In this document: piece by piece, positions 62,919 through 64,000 of the stretch
Layout: each line of letters starts with the position of its first letter
Numbering within the stretch: the stretch's first letter is position 1
DNA from: Bacteroidetes bacterium HGW-Bacteroidetes-10
GTDB taxonomy: Bacteria; Bacteroidota; Bacteroidia; Bacteroidales; UBA932
Direction: 5' to 3'
Assembly (NCBI GenBank): GCA_002842695.1
Contig: PHDT01000011.1
Coordinates: 62,001 to 126,000 of the forward strand
Length of the DNA: 64,000 bases
Program-made: the position numbers and the translations under genes
The notes under the pieces: generated by a model
Database searches by the model: none
Seen by the model: the letters and a program-made list of their open reading frames with translations, nothing else
What the model was told of the DNA's origin: nothing

Positions 62919-64000
62919 ATGTTTGAAAATTTAATTGACAGACTTGAAAGCTCGTTTAAACTGCTTAAAGGAGAGGGACGGATTACGGAGGTTAACGTTG
63001 CAGAGACGTTAAAGGAGATTAGAAAAGCACTGCTTGACGCAGACGTAAGCTACAAGATTGCTAAGAATTTCTGTGACGATGTTAAGCAGAAGGCCATGGG
63101 ACAGGATGTTCTCAAGGCTGTGAGGCCCGGCCAGATGCTTACAAAGATAGTTCATGACGAGCTTACTCTTTTGATGGGAAGCGAAGCTCAGGATATAAAG
63201 GTGAAAGGGAATCCGGGAATTGTGCTTGTAGCTGGTCTTCAGGGTTCCGGTAAAACTACCTTTTCCGGGAAACTGGCTCTTAACTGCAAGACTAAAAGAG
63301 CTCTTAAAACAATGCTGGTTGCCTGTGACGTTTACAGACCTGCGGCTATTAACCAGTTAAAAGTGCTGGGTGAGCAGACAGGTGTCTTTGTATATTCAGA
63401 GGAGGGAATCAAGGATCCTGTTGCTATTGCAAACAGAGCAATTTCACAGGCCAGAGCTGAAGGTTATTCTCTTGTAATCATAGATACAGCGGGCCGTTTG
63501 GCGGTTGATGAGCAGATGATGAACGAGATTGCAGCAATTAAAAAGGCTGTAAATCCTACTGAAACGCTTTTCGTTGTGGATTCAATGACTGGTCAGGATG
63601 CTGTGGAAACTGCAAAGACCTTTAACGACAGGCTTGATTTTGACGGAGTTGTTCTTACGAAACTTGACGGTGATACACGTGGGGGTGCTGCTCTTTCTAT
63701 TCGTGCCGTTGTTAACAAACCCATTAAGTTTGTTTCGGCAGGAGAGAAGATGGAGGCCCTGGATGTATTCCACCCAAAAAGGATTGCAGACAGAATTCTG
63801 GGTATGGGAGACGTTATCTCTCTCGTAGAAAAGGCTCAGGAGCAGTTTGACGAGGAGGAGGCCCGCAGGCTTCAGAAAAAGCTGGCAAAAGACCAGTTTA
63901 CGCTGCAGGACTTTTATATGCAGATTCAGCAGATCAAAAAGATGGGAAACATCAAGGATCTTGCCTCTATGATACCCGGAATGGGCAAGGCCCTGAAGGA
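62919..64000 (+). CDS. ffh: Signal recognition particle protein Ffh, 3' end outside the window
   Basis: I translated this frame by hand from the ATG at 62919 (MFENLIDRLE); 360 codons are present. The N domain is followed by the GTPase: GLQGSGKTT (P-loop), DVYRPAA, DTAGRL and TKLDGDTRGG. The methionine-rich M domain lies outside the window. It targets nascent membrane proteins to the Sec machinery with 4.5S RNA. Confidence 0.96.
   Translation, partial: MFENLIDRLESSFKLLKGEGRITEVNVAETLKEIRKALLDADVSYKIAKNFCDDVKQKAMGQDVLKAVRPGQMLTKIVHDELTLLMGSEAQDIKVKGNPGIVLVAGLQGSGKTTFSGKLALNCKTKRALKTMLVACDVYRPAAINQLKVLGEQTGVFVYSEEGIKDPVAIANRAISQARAEGYSLVIIDTAGRLAVDEQMMNEIAAIKKAVNPTETLFVVDSMTGQDAVETAKTFNDRLDFDGVVLTKLDGDTRGGAALSIRAVVNKPIKFVSAGEKMEALDVFHPKRIADRILGMGDVISLVEKAQEQFDEEEARRLQKKLAKDQFTLQDFYMQIQQIKKMGNIKDLASMIPGMGKALK

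Noticed and set aside
1-64000. CRISPR arrays, insertion sequences, attachment sites
   Set aside because: No direct repeat arrays, transposase motifs or terminal repeats were seen by reading.

Overview
The window reads as a Bacteroidota chromosome, most likely an anaerobic Bacteroidales. Supporting signs are the TAnnTTTG promoter elements seen before many genes with no Shine-Dalgarno pattern, a V-type rather than F-type ATPase operon, a biotin-dependent sodium-pump decarboxylase, TonB-domain small proteins, TIGR02757, DUF4301 and DUF1343 proteins, and a flexirubin-type pigment locus. No insertion sequences, phage genes or CRISPR arrays were seen.

Region 1 (1-2339) holds a partial tldD and a divergent WYL-type regulator. 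Region 2 (2384-31108) is the main accessory feature: 26 genes in a row on the + strand, mostly overlapping or a few bases apart, encoding a flexirubin-like aryl polyene-dialkylresorcinol pathway. A tyrosine ammonia-lyase would make the 4-coumarate starter and a CoA/ACP-ligase-like enzyme would activate it. Three ketosynthases, a cysteine-less KS partner, a ketoreductase, two hotdog dehydratases and an ACP would build the polyene. DarA, DarB and a second ACP would make the dialkylresorcinol. Acyltransferases, a phytoene-desaturase-like oxidoreductase, a B12-type radical SAM enzyme, a C45 Ntn-hydrolase and a BtrH-like protein are candidates for tailoring and ester formation. Two LolA-like carriers, a lipoprotein, an MMPL transporter fused to PlsC and methyltransferase domains, and an ABC transporter would move the product to the outer membrane. 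The MMPL gene has an apparent frameshift in its first 120 bases.

Region 3 (31111-40682) is mixed housekeeping and accessory material: a TonB-domain protein, tRNA-Gly(CCC), an M14 peptidase, a zeta-toxin-like kinase with a 51-codon overlapping gene, TIGR02757, a BlaI/M56 pair with two tandem operator palindromes, L31 type B, a BI-1 protein, a DUF1343 protein and glmM. Region 4 (40777-52660) is an energy block on the - strand: a V-ATPase operon (E, DUF2764, A, B, D, I, K) and, upstream of it, a methylmalonyl-CoA epimerase/decarboxylase operon. The rotor subunit K carries the full sodium-ligand set known from Enterococcus hirae, so both operons probably work on one sodium circuit.

Region 5 (52791-64000) contains yebC, a TPR protein, recF, a DUF721 gene, pdxB, DUF4301, an ECF sigma factor with a candidate membrane anti-sigma factor and a divergent DUF6249-like gene sharing the same promoter motif, a bacterial deoxyhypusine-synthase-like gene, lysA, a TetR regulator and the start of ffh. 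Apart from the start of the window, no gene-free stretch exceeds about 130 bases.
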